Source of the DNA: Enoplosus armatus
Taxonomy: Eukaryota; Chordata; Actinopteri; Centrarchiformes; Enoplosidae
Assembly: GCF_043641665.1 (NCBI RefSeq)
Contig: NC_092184.1
Span: 23,684,608 to 23,748,607 of the forward strand
DNA length: 64,000 nucleotides
Direction: 5' to 3'
Positions 32,572 to 43,782 of the stretch are shown here, one piece after another. The notes beneath the pieces were generated by a model. The model did not search any database, had not been told where the DNA came from, and worked only from the letters and a program-made list of their open reading frames with translations. Positions within the stretch are counted from its first letter, which is position 1. Every line of letters begins with the position of its first letter. The translations under genes were made by a program, and so were the position numbers.

Positions 32572-35500
32572 ATGGACTGGAACACAGTTACATTCGTGGT
32601 CTTATTAGGTAAGTGTAATTTCTGGGAGACCTGGGGCAGTCTGCAGCTTATTGGGAAACGCTGGGATAGGACTCAGCACCTTCAAGTTTGAGGCCATGGT
32701 ATTATGCCAGAAAACGATGGCTTGTAGGACCTGAGTGAGTAGGACCTCAGTCCCTTTGCACTGACAGGAGCCAGTTGAGGTGTTTGGGCCATCTAATAAG
32801 AATGCCATTGGATACCTCACTCTGAGGCAGTGTTAAACCCAGGATGCAGCGATGGTGCCCTTGCAGTGGTAACGCGCAGATAGCAGAAGGGGAGGCAGAT
32901 TTATCCCAACAACCTACATCCGGTGAAGGTGTCGTTCGCAGCGCTTCAACCAGCTCATTGTGTTCATTTTCGGGCCCGCAACCTTGCTGTTTTGGTTAAC
33001 TCGCACCACTCTCACAGCAGGGAACTGTTGACTATTTTTTTTTAATTTTGTTATTTTGTACGGAGGACTTGTTGAAAAGGGCTACAGTTCAGGAGTGGTT
33101 CATCTGATGTGAATGTAAACATCCTCAATTTATAGCTACAGAGTCAGGACTTCAAAGTTTCATTTCAAATCCTATGAGCTGAAATACAGAGCCAACACAA
33201 AAACAGCTGCGTCGCTGTCCAAATACGGACTGCACTGTATCTGTGGCTTTGACTTAGACTTATTACATACACATTTATCCATTTAGATACATGTGTATAC
33301 ATTAATTCATGTGTATTCTTGCTTCGTTTAACAAATGATTTCACTAAATGCAACTATTCCATGAAACTGAATGTTGTTATTGTGATCACAGGACTCTGCA
33401 TCCTCCCCTCATGCTTTCTTCAACTTTACCACATTAAAGATGCAAAGAACTGGACTGAAGCCCAGAGTTACTGCAGGGAGAAGTACTCAGACCTGGTTAC
33501 CATAAACAGCGAGGAAGACATGGTCAGGCTGAGTCACATGTTATGGGATGATGGTGATGAAGTCTGGATAGGTCTGTATGGTGATTTTAACAACTGGAGG
33601 TGGTCTCTGGAGAGGGAGGGATTTTATGAAGAAGGACAGGCTGAGTTCAGATGGTGGCATGGTGGCCAGCCCGATGTCTACAGGGGACTCTTCATCTGTG
33701 CTAACATAGCACCCTGGGGAGTATGGTCGGATTATTGGTGCGACACAGAACACCCGTTCGTCTGCTACAATGGTAAGAGAAGAACAAGAAAACAAGTATT
33801 CATTATGATCATTATTATCATCATTACTAGTTTAGAGTAAAGTATATTTTTATTGCTGTCCTTTATTACATGCTGAGACGTGTTCACCCCTATAATGAAA
33901 CTGCAATGTGAGGCAGCCACCTGCTGTCTTCATATTAAGACCAGTCTTCTTATATCTAATAATACACAGTTACCTTGTCCGCTGAACTCTGAAGTCTTTA
34001 AATGAACCAACTATTTGTTCATGTCATCATGACTGACGACTTACTGATCCTGCGTTTCTCGTTCAGTGCAGAGACACTGTTGGCTAACTACCACTGCTTT
34101 AAACAAGTCACTGTGAAGCCATTTTTAGCCATGCTAGTGACAGGGCTCTATGTATGGCAATATAGGTCGGTAAAACTGTAGATCGGCTACAGACAGTACA
34201 GAACTCAGCTGCCAGGCTGTTAGCCAAAGTGAAAAGGTTTGAATTCATTACCCCTGTTTCAGCCTCTCACCGCTGGCTTCACGTACATTTTAGAATTGAT
34301 TATAAGGTTCTTTTCATTACTTACAAGGCGATCAGTGTATCTCACATCTTTTACTGCAGTCAGTGGCCTCTTTTAAATCTGAGGTTATAAATGTACTTTT
34401 ATGTGAAGCACCCTGTAAGTTTACTTTGATAAGAGCTATTTAAATAAAGATATTATTATAATATTATTATTACTTGTACGGGCACTGCAAGGCAGGAAAT
34501 TCTCAAAGTCTCTCCTTGATCTACTGTGGCTTGGATTGTATCTCATTTATGAGGGCAAAAGCGACTGCCAAATGAATAAATGTAAATCCCCTGACATTAC
34601 AACTGGCGCTACTAGGAGGGAAAGCTTGACCAAGGCTTTGGTTTATGACCAGATACCTACAAAATGAATGACATTCCCATCAGCCTCAGCTGTTTCATGC
34701 TAATTAGTAAATGTTAGCATGCTAACACACTAATGGTGAACATGGTAAACCTTATACCTGCTGAATATCAGCATGTTAGCATTGCCATTGCGAGAATATT
34801 AGCATGATGACATTAGCATTCATCTTAAGTCACCGCTGTAAAGTAAAGCACAATTCTTGATCATTGTATGAGTGCAATCATTGCTGAGATGACCACATCG
34901 CGACTTTTACTTTGAAGAATTTTCAGAGACGAGATACATTTATGTGAAAGCAAAGAAGAGCTGGACCAGCGCTCAGAGTTACTGCAGGAGGCACTACACA
35001 GACCTCGCCAGTGTGAGGAACGGAGAAGAGAGCAAAGAGATCAGCAAGCTCGTGGACACGTATGCATGGATCGGCCTGTACAGAGAGTCGTGGAAGTGGT
35101 CAGATGGTCAGCGCTTGCGTATGACTTCATTCGGGGTCTGGAATTTGGGTCAGCCGGATAAAATCCAACGTTCCTGTGTGACTACAACTCACAGTAAATG
35201 GAATGCACGGCTTTGTCAAGACAAATATACTTTTGTCTGCACAGGTGAGTTATGATCTATAATTAGTCAATATACACAAAACCTGCTTGTGACATGGCTT
35301 TCAGTTTTACCGTTTTCTACATTAACATCATTATCATCATTATGAAATGACTATCCCAGCACAGAGAAAGCAGGTAGTGAAGGTGATGCTGAAAAACTCA
35401 GACTCCTCCGTGGACCTGGAAGACATGCAGGATGCCATCTTGCACCAGGTAACGATGTTTGAGTATGAAGCTTATTTCCATTTAGTGTTTTGTGTCGAGG

Positions 35501-36014
35501 TTAGCAGAGCGCATTGCTGTCTACCACAAAGTCTTTCTTAGCAATGACGGCCAGTCCATCCCTCTGGACCAGACGGAAATGTCTCAGCAGCAAATGGATG
35601 GATTTCCATGAAATGTTGGTACAGACACTCATGTCACACTTAGTGCTGATTAGCAAACGTTAGCGTGCTAACACGCTCAACTAAGATGGTGAACAACATG
35701 GGAAACACAGTGAACATGGCAAACACAACAACACTGCTGAGTCTAAGTACGGCCTCACAGAGCTGCTAGCAAGGCTTGTTGATATTGAATTCATTGAATG
35801 GCGACATACCAACGTTTCAAATCTTACACTTTTGTACCCAAATATAATATGGAAACATTTTTCTGCTCAGTTCAACCAGAGACTGAAGGACCATCCGGGG
35901 GAACCAGTCAGACTGAAATGGATAAAGCAGCCTGACGGAAAGATCTTCCATTTAAAAGAAACTGAAGACAAGAAGGAAAAAGAAAATGACAAAAGCTGCA
36001 TCCTCAAATCATGA
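32572..36014 (+). CDS. Secreted protein with two C-type lectin domains
   Basis: Five exons: 32572-32608, 33392-33772, 34927-35244, 35360-35448 and 35871-36014; 969 bp, 322 residues, all GT-AG and in phase. Exon 1 encodes MDWNTVTFVVLLG, completing a signal peptide with exon 2 (LCILPSCFLQ). Domain 1 (exon 2, about residues 24-140) has NWTEAQSYCREKYSDL, the WIGL core, a QPD triplet (GGQPDVY) and C...FVC. Domain 2 (exon 3, about 141-246) has SWTSAQSYCRRHYTDL, AWIGLY, QPD (LGQPDKI) and FVC. QPD is usually linked to galactose preference, but the downstream WND is altered in both (WSDYWCD; WNARLCQD), so calcium-dependent sugar binding is uncertain. Exons 4-5 make a charged, coiled-coil-like tail ending CILKS. 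Such genes are expanded in teleosts and often placed in innate immunity or as fish-specific lectins; the individual role is unknown. Confidence 0.85.
34165..34460 (+). mobile_element. LINE 3' end (reverse transcriptase C-terminus plus tail)
   Basis: A plus-strand frame reads DRLQTVQNSAARLL, then FEFITPVSASHRWLHVHF and RIDYKVLFITYKA, the familiar C-terminal end of teleost L2/Rex-type LINE ORF2 proteins. It is followed by a tail (GAAGCACCCTGTAAG, AGCTATTTAAATAAAG, ATT-rich run). Truncated at its 5' side as most LINE copies are. Inserted in intron 2 of the lectin gene in sense orientation. Confidence 0.75.
34617..34850 (+). repeat. Interspersed repeat family B, copy 2 (lectin intron 2)
   Basis: Contains CATGCTAATTAGTAAATG, TTAGCATGCTAACAC, ATGGTGAACATGGTAAACCT and ATCAGCATGTTAGCATTGCC. 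Shares its phrases with 35545-35800 and, in the end part, with 13735-14015. Confidence 0.6.
35545..35800 (+). repeat. Interspersed repeat family B, copy 3 (lectin intron 4)
   Basis: Contains AAATGTCTCAGCAGCAAATG, GATTTCCATGAAATGTTGGT, ACAGACACTCATG, GTTAGCGTGCTAACACGCTC, ATGGTGAACAACATGG and GGCCTCACAGAGCTGCTAGC. Same family as 34617-34850; the two copies flank the third and fourth exons of the lectin gene. Confidence 0.6.
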
Positions 36015-36321
36015 CTTTATTTTTCCATCGGTTTTAGTTACGATTTTGTCATTAGTTCACGAGAAAGAATGAGAAATGTCACAGGGATGCGTAACCCTTA
36101 CATACCTCTTGATTAATAACATTCTCGTTTTACTTTCAGCACTTTTACACGTTTTGTCTTATAGAGGACCGTTTATGCTTTTCCTTATTTCCTGTCATAT
36201 ATAATGTTAATGTTACAATGGCGGATATTCATACTAAACATTGCCAGAGTTGCCAAACAACGAGATAAATGTATGTAAAAGTAATCTCTGTGAGCCTCTG
36301 AACGCTCCGTTTCAGTTTTTC

Positions 36322-36357
36322 CATCCGTGTCTGTCTGACATCAGACAGACACGGATG
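36322..36357. repeat. Perfect 17-bp inverted repeat (hairpin 1)
   Basis: Left arm CATCCGTGTCTGTCTGA, spacer CA, right arm TCAGACAGACACGGATG; all 17 pairs match. Lies about 310 bp after the lectin stop codon, within the probable 3' UTR. Confidence 0.95.
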
Positions 36358-36439
36358 TCCTTATATGGTATCTCTGCTCCAGGCACAGACCAGACATTTA
36401 TATTTATGTCAATGTTAGTAACGTTAGGTTTACAGTTTG

Positions 36440-36692
36440 CCTTTGGAAATTCTTCCAAAGACTTCTGGAACTTGGCCGGCCAATCAGAAGAAAGTGGGCT
36501 TTTAGGGAGGCGGGCCTTAAAGAGACAGGGGCTCAAACGGCTCTTTCAGACAGAAGGTGAACTGAGGGGCTGCATGAAGGGCCAAAATAATTAGGACTTT
36601 TTTAAACTGTGAATCATGGAAAGCTGCTCTAGTGGAATCACTAAATGAAAATATAGAGCTGGAAATGAGCATAATAGGTCCCCTTTAATCAT
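36440..36692 (+). mobile_element. Dispersed teleost repeat (family F)
   Basis: Contains GGCCAATCAGAAG, GGCGGGCCTTAAAGAGACAG, CTTTCAGACAGAAGGTGAAC, TGAGGGGCTGCATGAAGGGC and ends GAAATGAGCATAATAGGTCC CCTTTAA. A common percomorph repeat by wording; class not assigned. Lies in the probable lectin 3' UTR. Confidence 0.6.
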
Positions 36693-36912
36693 TCAAGTTT
36701 GTTGAATTTAGACTTGTTCATGGTTGATTGCAAAAATAGTGGTAGTTAATCAATTATGAATTAAGTATAAGATGTAAGTGGATTTTACATTATTTGACTT
36801 GATATTCCTCATTATCTCCAATATAATTGCATTTGTTTAACGATGACTTTGTTTCACTGCACACATACACACTCACCACTTTTTTAGTACTGGACAATCG
36901 AACATGGACATG

Positions 36913-36951
36913 GACAGTTACTGGACATTTACGAAATGTCCAGTAACTGTC
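36913..36951. repeat. Perfect 18-bp inverted repeat (hairpin 2)
   Basis: Left arm GACAGTTACTGGACATTT, spacer ACG, right arm AAATGTCCAGTAACTGTC; all 18 pairs match. About 560 bp from hairpin 1, on the other side of the family F repeat. Confidence 0.95.
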
Positions 36952-37047
36952 GTATGCAAAACATAGTTTGTTCATGTCATATAAATTTGTACTGGTCTTC
37001 ACCTGTGCTGTTTTGGAATATAACACACCAGTGTTTCCACTCTCAAA

Positions 37048-37053
37048 AATAAA
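37048..37053 (+). terminator. Candidate polyadenylation signal of the lectin gene
   Basis: AATAAA about 1.03 kb after the lectin stop, followed within 30 bp by a GT-rich stretch (TAGTTGTGTC). An upstream alternative is possible. Confidence 0.4.
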
Positions 37054-38628
37054 GACCTTTCACTGTTTTCTATAGTTGTGTCTTTATTTTATTAGATTTG
37101 TCAAGTGGTATATGAATAAAGACAACCTTTTTCTTACTCTAATGGAAACGTGTGATATAATTTGACATATGTTTACTTGCAGCATAAATTCATTCTGATG
37201 TTAACTGTAATCAGACAGGTGGGGGTGAAGGCAGAGGTATGACATCTTTACTGACATAAAGAAGGGAAACGAAAGGACTTGCTGTATTTCATGTATTTTT
37301 TGTAGTAACATGTCAGCAACATAAACATGAATTACCTCTAATGAGTACACTGTGAGGAAGTGCACTGTGTGATGATGTCCAAATTTTATTTTTTCCATCT
37401 GGGACTGAAGAGTGATATTGGTATAATATAAATAAAGATATCCTTACAACTACTGTAAAAACTCAATTTACAGTGTATTCTTTGGCATAAATGGGATTAC
37501 AAGTTGTGCCAACAATCAAACAAAGCTTTTCTCTATTGTCCTGATTGTGATTCATTACAGTCAGAAAGGGTTAGGGTCAGGGTCAAACTAACTTCCAGAA
37601 CCCGCTCTTTACAACACACTCCTCTACACTGAAAGTAATGTAATGTTGAATTGCAAATGCTTTTTTTCAGAGCTTTGCATCATGCAAAAATGATAATGGC
37701 CTTTATATTTGCAGTATGTTGGATTGCTTGCTCCATTATCATCACACCTGTCTACGGCACTGGTCATCCACTGGTCACCTGCCAAAGCCTCCTCCTCCTC
37801 CTCCTCCTCCTCGGCCGGACTGCCCACCCCCTCTGGAGGTCATCACGCTCTTCATGCTGATTAGGTTTGAATGAATAGCGGCCTTTGTTCGGCTCCGGTT
37901 CCCACGACCCGGCATTCGCCTGGCAGTCGCGTGGCTCTAAAACAGGGGCCCTCGCTTAAAGGTGTGGGGGGGGGGGGGGGGGGCATTTGGTCAATCTGAC
38001 ATCTGCTCTGTTAACAGTTAACAGCAGATGTCTGACATTTGAAAACACGGACAGTGATCAAAGCCGGATAAATAGGCTGGAAGAAGAAGAAGAAGAAGAA
38101 GAAGAAGAGAGGTGTGCTGTGTTTGACTGTCCTGCTGCAGACAGCTGGCATGAAGGGTGTTAGGTGTTGTTTTAATGGGCTACTTAGAAATCAGAATTAA
38201 AATAATAGCCTATTAACAGGTGACACAAATGATTTGAGACGCATCTTCCGTGCAGGCAGGCCTGCGCTGCGTCGCTGTGTTGGATCGACTCTCCAGTGAT
38301 TTGTCGGTCTATTGTGTCCCTGTGAGCTCTGAGGGAGGAGGCTTGGCCTTTTTGCAGGTAGTGTAATGTTGCTCCTGAAAAGAATAGTCGAGGGGCTCCC
38401 CGGAGTAAAGCACTGGTAACTGCACACTCTTGTTCATCCCTGGGAGAAGAGGAAGCTGCAGTTTTTTTTTTGTTGGGTGGAGGGGTGAGGGGGTGGGTGG
38501 AGGGTAGTGCATGGTTTCAGGCTGGACATCTGTCGCTTGCGAGTATTTTTTTTTTTTTTTTTCTAGGCCGGGTCTCTCGGTTGTTGAATGGAGCCAGTGA
38601 CCTGTCAGTCTTGACTGATGGGACCCCG
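37054..38628. other. Intergenic between lectin and her8-like gene
   Basis: No exon seen. Contains a (CTC)n run near 37788-37812, a poly-G run (about 37964-37983), an inverted repeat at 37998-38032, a (GAA)n run (about 38080-38109) and poly-T near 38546-38562. TTCCCACG at 37899-37906 is the reverse complement of a full RBPJ site, CGTGGGAA. Confidence 0.5.
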
Positions 38629-38700
38629 TGTGTGGGAAAATCCCGCAGCCAAAGAGTTGGAGCATTCACATGCTAATTGCGCCAGATAAATAAGAGGGCA
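38629..38700 (+). promoter_or_regulatory. her8-like core promoter with RBPJ-type site
   Basis: TGTGGGAA at 38631-38638 fits the RBPJ (CSL) consensus YGTGGGAA. A TATA-like AGATAAATAAG lies at 38684-38694, about 45 bp further and about 90 bp before the start codon. The spacing is what is seen in Notch-driven Hes genes. Function inferred. Confidence 0.5.
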
Positions 38701-38780
38701 GAGCCGCGCGGAGGGCCCTAGAGACGCGCTGAGATTCGGAGTGGAGGAGGCACAAAGCGCACAGACACCCGGGAAGAAAC

Positions 38781-39909
38781 ATGACTGCTTCATCCGTGGC
38801 GCACAACGTGGGGAAACATCCCAGTGCCAAGGAGGAGAGAAAGGTATTTCACTCGTGGATACACTCTAGATCGAGTTCTTCCTTTAGGATGTGGGCCACG
38901 CTCACTCCAGCATGGTGCCTCACCCTCCATGTTTTCTTTACAGCTGAGGAAGCCGCTCATTGAGAGGAAACGACGAGAGAGGATAAACAATTGTTTGGAT
39001 CAGCTGAAAGAAACCGTGATCGGAGCCTTCAGACTTGATGTGAGTATTTTCCCCTCACGTGTGTCGCCTCCCCCACGAGTAAACACCGGAGGCTGAATAA
39101 CTTCAAGGCTGCTCGTCTCTCAACAGCAATCCAAACTGGAGAAAGCCGATATTCTAGAGATGACAGTGAAACATCTGCAAAACATCCAGAGTAATAAACT
39201 CAACGGTAAGGAACTTGGCTCTGTGTACATTATAGTTTTTATTGACATCTGCAATACTGGCTGTTACCTCACTCATTTCTGTTATTCCTGGGGTCAGTAT
39301 CTTGAGATCTCTTGACCTAGTTGACATTAGGCTCCAGAGAGCAGCATCAGCACATAACACAGAACTCACGTATCTTCAGCTGTAAAGTGACGATTAGAGG
39401 AGGGTTGTTATAATATGTTAGTGAAATTACTGATGGAGATCACTGATGGGAAACAGCATCAGTTGAAGCTGGGTGCATGTTGTGTTGTCACCAGCAGGGG
39501 CTGCTATAACTTCACACCTCCTTCCTTCCCTCCTGCAGACCCCACATTAGGCCTGGAGGCCCAGCAGAAGTACAGCACCGGGTACATCCAGTGCATGCAC
39601 GAGGTCCACAACATGCTGCTCACCTGTGACTGGATGGACAAAACTCTGGGCTCCCGCCTTCTCAACCACCTCCTCAAGTCCCTGCCCAGGTCCACCGATG
39701 AGCGTCCCCTCCAGCCCACACCCAGACATGACGTCCCTCCTCCGGCCAGCCCGGGCACGGGCTCCCCCGGCACACCGCTCAGAGGAGACCCCCGCGCCGG
39801 GAGGCAGCTCCAGAGAGAAGGGCCTGCCTGCCATGTGGCTGGGCACCGAGAGAGGCCGGGACTCCACAGCTCCCACCTGGGGATGCTGGAGATGTGGAGG
39901 CCCTGGTGA
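38781..39909 (+). CDS. her8-like bHLH-Orange repressor
   Basis: Four exons: 38781-38843, 38944-39039, 39127-39205 and 39539-39909; 609 bp, 202 residues. The basic region has the Hairy/E(spl) proline (RKPLIERKRRERINNCLDQL), helix 2 reads SKLEKADILEMTVKHLQNIQ, the Orange domain has KYSTGYIQCMHEVHNMLLTC, and the C-terminus is WRPW, the Groucho/TLE recruiting tag. Intron positions are those of Hes genes. Hes-type proteins bind N-box/E-box DNA as dimers and repress transcription in the nucleus, mostly in neural progenitors and somites. The sequence KEERKLRKPLIERKRRERIN and the position beside hes6 suggest the fish her8 group, but I could not check which member (her8a or her8.2), so no symbol is given. 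An AATAAA at 40258-40263 fits as poly(A) signal. Confidence 0.9.
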
Positions 39910-42900
39910 ACTGGTGGATTAATGATCTCCATTTTGTTAGACCATCCTCTGTTATGTATCTTATAGATATGCTGCTCAGAAGACAAACGTGGGGCAGTTT
40001 TGTTCCAGTGATTATTATTGTAGGTGTGCTATAATGATTCTATACAGACCTTTTCTCAGTACTTCCCTTCAGAAGTCGACTTCTTGTAGCCTGCATTATA
40101 GAAGGCTCTTATTAATCTTTCATGTATTTATTGTATTAACAGCTTTATTTATTTGATATTATAAGGCATGACTTTGCTTCTTAGACCACTTGCTTGGCAT
40201 TGCATAGATTTTTATGTCTTCCTCCTTTGCTGTATGATTAACCCAAACATTAATATTAATAAAACTTATTGTACACTCTTGACATTTTATTCAGCTTCAT
40301 GAGTCATGTGCCATTGCTCTTGTCAGTTATGTTTTGGGATGAGCCCCTGGCATATAACAGCTTCCCTTGGTCTCACAAGGAGACTCAAACTGTTTACTAA
40401 TCAGGTTATTTGGTATAATTATACAAATATAGCCACGGAAATATAATTAGCAAATGAGGCCTGTTTAGGTGTTTATTACAACAGTCAGCCTGGATTTCTA
40501 CCATAAAAGAAGTTAGCGTCAACAGTCCTGTACCTGACAAAAACAAAAGATATTAGCCTACATTTTATGGTCAGTTAACATTTTCTGAGAACAATTTTAA
40601 AGCTGCATAAAATAAATTTAAAATCAAGTCAGTAATGATGGATAAAAATGGGTCCCTCGCAGTGATAAAGCCTCATAAGACCCAGTTCTGCTGCTCAGTG
40701 CATCTTTTTAATTCATTGTTTTAATGGCCGCAACTGCAAATACTGAGCAGCTCAGTCTCGCCATGTTTCCAGCAGCAGCAGACAGGTGTTTTCAGTAAAT
40801 ACTCAGATAAACTCACTACCTGCCCAGCAACAAGTGTCAGACAGACAAAGTCAGCAGCTCTCTCATGGAGAAACCCAACTAGATGCTAGCGAGACCAAAC
40901 AGAGCTAAAAGGGGAGTGAATGTACAGCAGCCATTTTGTCATAGTAATCAAAGCACACGTGTAACAACATCAACTCTGTTCTATTTGAGTGTGCCAGTGT
41001 GCACAACCCCAGGACCCTGAAACTGAAGCAGCTAAATGGAACTCAGCCGTCATTCATTTTATTATATACACCTGTGCTTTGTCAACATGTCTTCCATGAA
41101 AAAGGCGTAGCTGTTCAACATCTGTTTGCTAGCTAACACGTTAGCAACAACAACTTTATATGTTGACAGTATGTCAGGGGTTTAGGAGTTTTTCTGCCCC
41201 CTAGTGACGAAAATTGCAGCTTTAATTAAAGGGCCAGTGATCTGATTCACTTTTAGAGGTGTAGTTTCAGTTCTGTGATGCCCAGTGAATACAATGGAGG
41301 TGAAGGGCATTTCATTTGTGGTGCTCAAAGCCATTTTCACAGAGGACATGTCAAGAAAAGCACAGGCATGAATAATAAAATGAACAATGCCTGAATTCCA
41401 CACTGTTCAGGCTCCTTGGGATACTTGAATAGAACAGAGCCATCGTTAATGTTATTTGCAGCACCTGTGCTTTTCCTACTAAAGGGACTATTTCTTTGGT
41501 AGGAAGTAGTTCCAAAGAAAACTGCTCACAGTGATGTCTGTGGATGATCCTGAGCAACCAGGACATCGCTGCTGGTGAGACATGCTGCCTTTGAGTTCTT
41601 CCAGTTTCATCTTTTGATGCTTTTAGCGCCACCAATGAAACTCCGTTCACCTCCATTGTATTTGGGGTGATGACAGAAATCTCAGAGACTGGTCTCTGAA
41701 AACCTTGGCCTTCAAACTCAAACTATCTGTATCACCAGAGACCAACACTGTAAACCCTCTCATCATGGCCTGCCAACACACGTATTCTCACGGAGGTAAA
41801 ACATATAAATATTACTATTAACTATAATAATAATAATAATAATAATTAGTAATACGTATTTTTGTGATTGAGAGGACAAGACAGCCGTGTCAAGGTTGAC
41901 CTAACTGAATAATGAGTAAAGGGTGTCTGAGACAGGGACTGGATACTACATAGAGATTTTATATGACACTGACACTTTGCTTTACTAGTTTTATTAAAAA
42001 TAAGTTGGATAATCAGATAAGGAACCCAGTGAGGTTTGGGAGCACTTTATAGCTTCACTGAGGATGTAGTCTAACTGCTCAAAGCGAGTGTTCTGCTACA
42101 TTTACGTTTTAATAAAGATGCAAATCATCATTGGGTGTGAGTAGAAACGTGCATATGGCCCATTCTCCCGCTATTATTGCCGTTATGATTGGCCGCCACA
42201 TGGAGCCAGGCGGCGGGTCTGAAGAGAGGGAGAGAGGGGGACGTCTGGTCCCTCAGCGGAGCTCACTAACAAAAGCGAGCCGGGACAGCTGCTCTCTCCA
42301 CAGTCCACACCATTAAAGATCTGGAACAGGGATCTGGGGGTGGCGAGGTGCCAAAAAGCCCTCCACTTGAAGGGTCTGAAACTCTTCCTTCATTTGGGAC
42401 ACCAGAGTTTTGTGGCGCTTTTTGCGGAAATGCTGCGCAATTGTGGAAATAGGAGAACACCTGAAAACACAGCATTGTCTTTACCTGGAAGGTGGCACAG
42501 ATGCCTGCGTGGTCCTTTTTCGACCAGACAGAGCTGCTCTATTGTGAGGGTCATTTGCATGATAATACCGCGCACAAAACACGTAGAATAACGAGGGCTG
42601 AGCGCCCTTATTAGACATAAACAAACAGTGTGCGCGCAAAGGACTAAAGCAGCACATCCATGAAGTCCAATACTGAGAGCACACGTACCAGCATCATTTA
42701 ATTCTCAACAGCCCAAATGTTGTTTTAAAGGGTGACAACTTGATGATTTTAAATGTTTATACAAACACCACATTGCAATACAGCACGAATGGTGCAGCAG
42801 AACCGACCAGATCTTCTAGACTCTCTCAAAGCAGAGCAGGCGACGTGAGAACGCAGTTGCACACAAATCAGAAGTCACCAAACAACGGGGAGAACAAACG

Positions 42901-43582
42901 AGGCGCAGGCTAACACCTGTCGCTTTCTTTGGAGAAGGGCCCTTAATTCCCCCGGCTGATTCAGTTTGGGCCGAGGGGCCGCCAGCAGCAGCTGCCAACT
43001 GAAGGCATCGCGTTACATCCGCCAAACAGCCGGGTAAATCTGCTGAGGCTCGGACACAAAGGCCCGCAGAGCGACGAATGGGTAGGGCGCAAAACAGACA
43101 GACAGCAACGCTGAGGATGCTCTGACGCGTAAAAGTGGTCAGAACATTGCTCAACAACATTAAATACAAAATACTGTTTTGATGTCAGCCGAGTATATGT
43201 TGTATACACTGGATGTATATCACAGCTCACCCTTATATACAACATAATAACCCCCAGGCTCCACCGAACAGATATGAGACGATGTATCAGAGTTTTATTC
43301 ATAAAATAAAAGTGTGCCACTCGAACAACCTGCATGTTAATGGATTGTGTACAGCTGATCGGGGGCACACAAAGTTGATTAGCACCAACTGAGGGGGGGG
43401 AAACAGAGCGGTCGGTCCCCTAACCCAACAAACTGTCTGATTAAAGCCCATCCAGCTCCTCGGGGCGCGGACCGGGGCTGACCGGAGACAAAGGGAGTGG
43501 GCGCTCATTGGCTCCGGCCGTGTGCGCTCTGTTGTCCCCCCGCGAGAGCGGCTCAGCCCCTATTCACATGTTAATAAGCCCC
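39910..43582. other. her8-like 3' UTR and intergenic to hes6
   Basis: 39910-40263 is the probable 3' UTR. Beyond it no gene is visible. Fragments of a dispersed repeat sit at about 41190-41340 and 41600-41700 (CCCCTAGTGACGAAAATTGC; TTCACCTCCATTGTATTTGG). (TAA)n lies near 41824-41846. The final 600 bp is GC-rich flank of hes6. Open frames in it (for example 42816-43169 minus) show no family signature. Confidence 0.5.
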
Positions 43583-43590
43583 TATAAATA
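43583..43590 (+). promoter_or_regulatory. hes6: hes6 TATA box
   Basis: TATAAATA in a CCCC-flanked context, 200 bp before the hes6 start codon; transcription would start near 43612-43620. No RBPJ site is seen close by, consistent with the known Notch independence of Hes6. Confidence 0.6.
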
Positions 43591-43782
43591 CTAACAACAG
43601 CCACTCAGCGCCAGCAGCACGTCTCGCTAGGATTGCACAATAAACACAGGGCGCCTCGCCTCGCCTGCGAGTTTGTCGATTTTTTTTGTTTCTTCCTGAA
43701 ACCGGTTCCGTTTGCCAGCTGCTGCCACTCGGGAGGAATAAGCAGCAGCGGGAGAAGCCTCAGAAGCGGCGATCCGACCAAC

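Noticed and set aside
38633..38643. NF-kappaB-like GGGAAAATCCC before the her8-like gene
   Set aside because: Its reverse complement fits a kB site loosely, but it overlaps the RBPJ-type site and a single such match is weak evidence.
39504..39986. 160-codon frame antisense to the her8-like gene
   Set aside because: Overlaps the Orange-domain exon on the other strand; composition follows the real gene.
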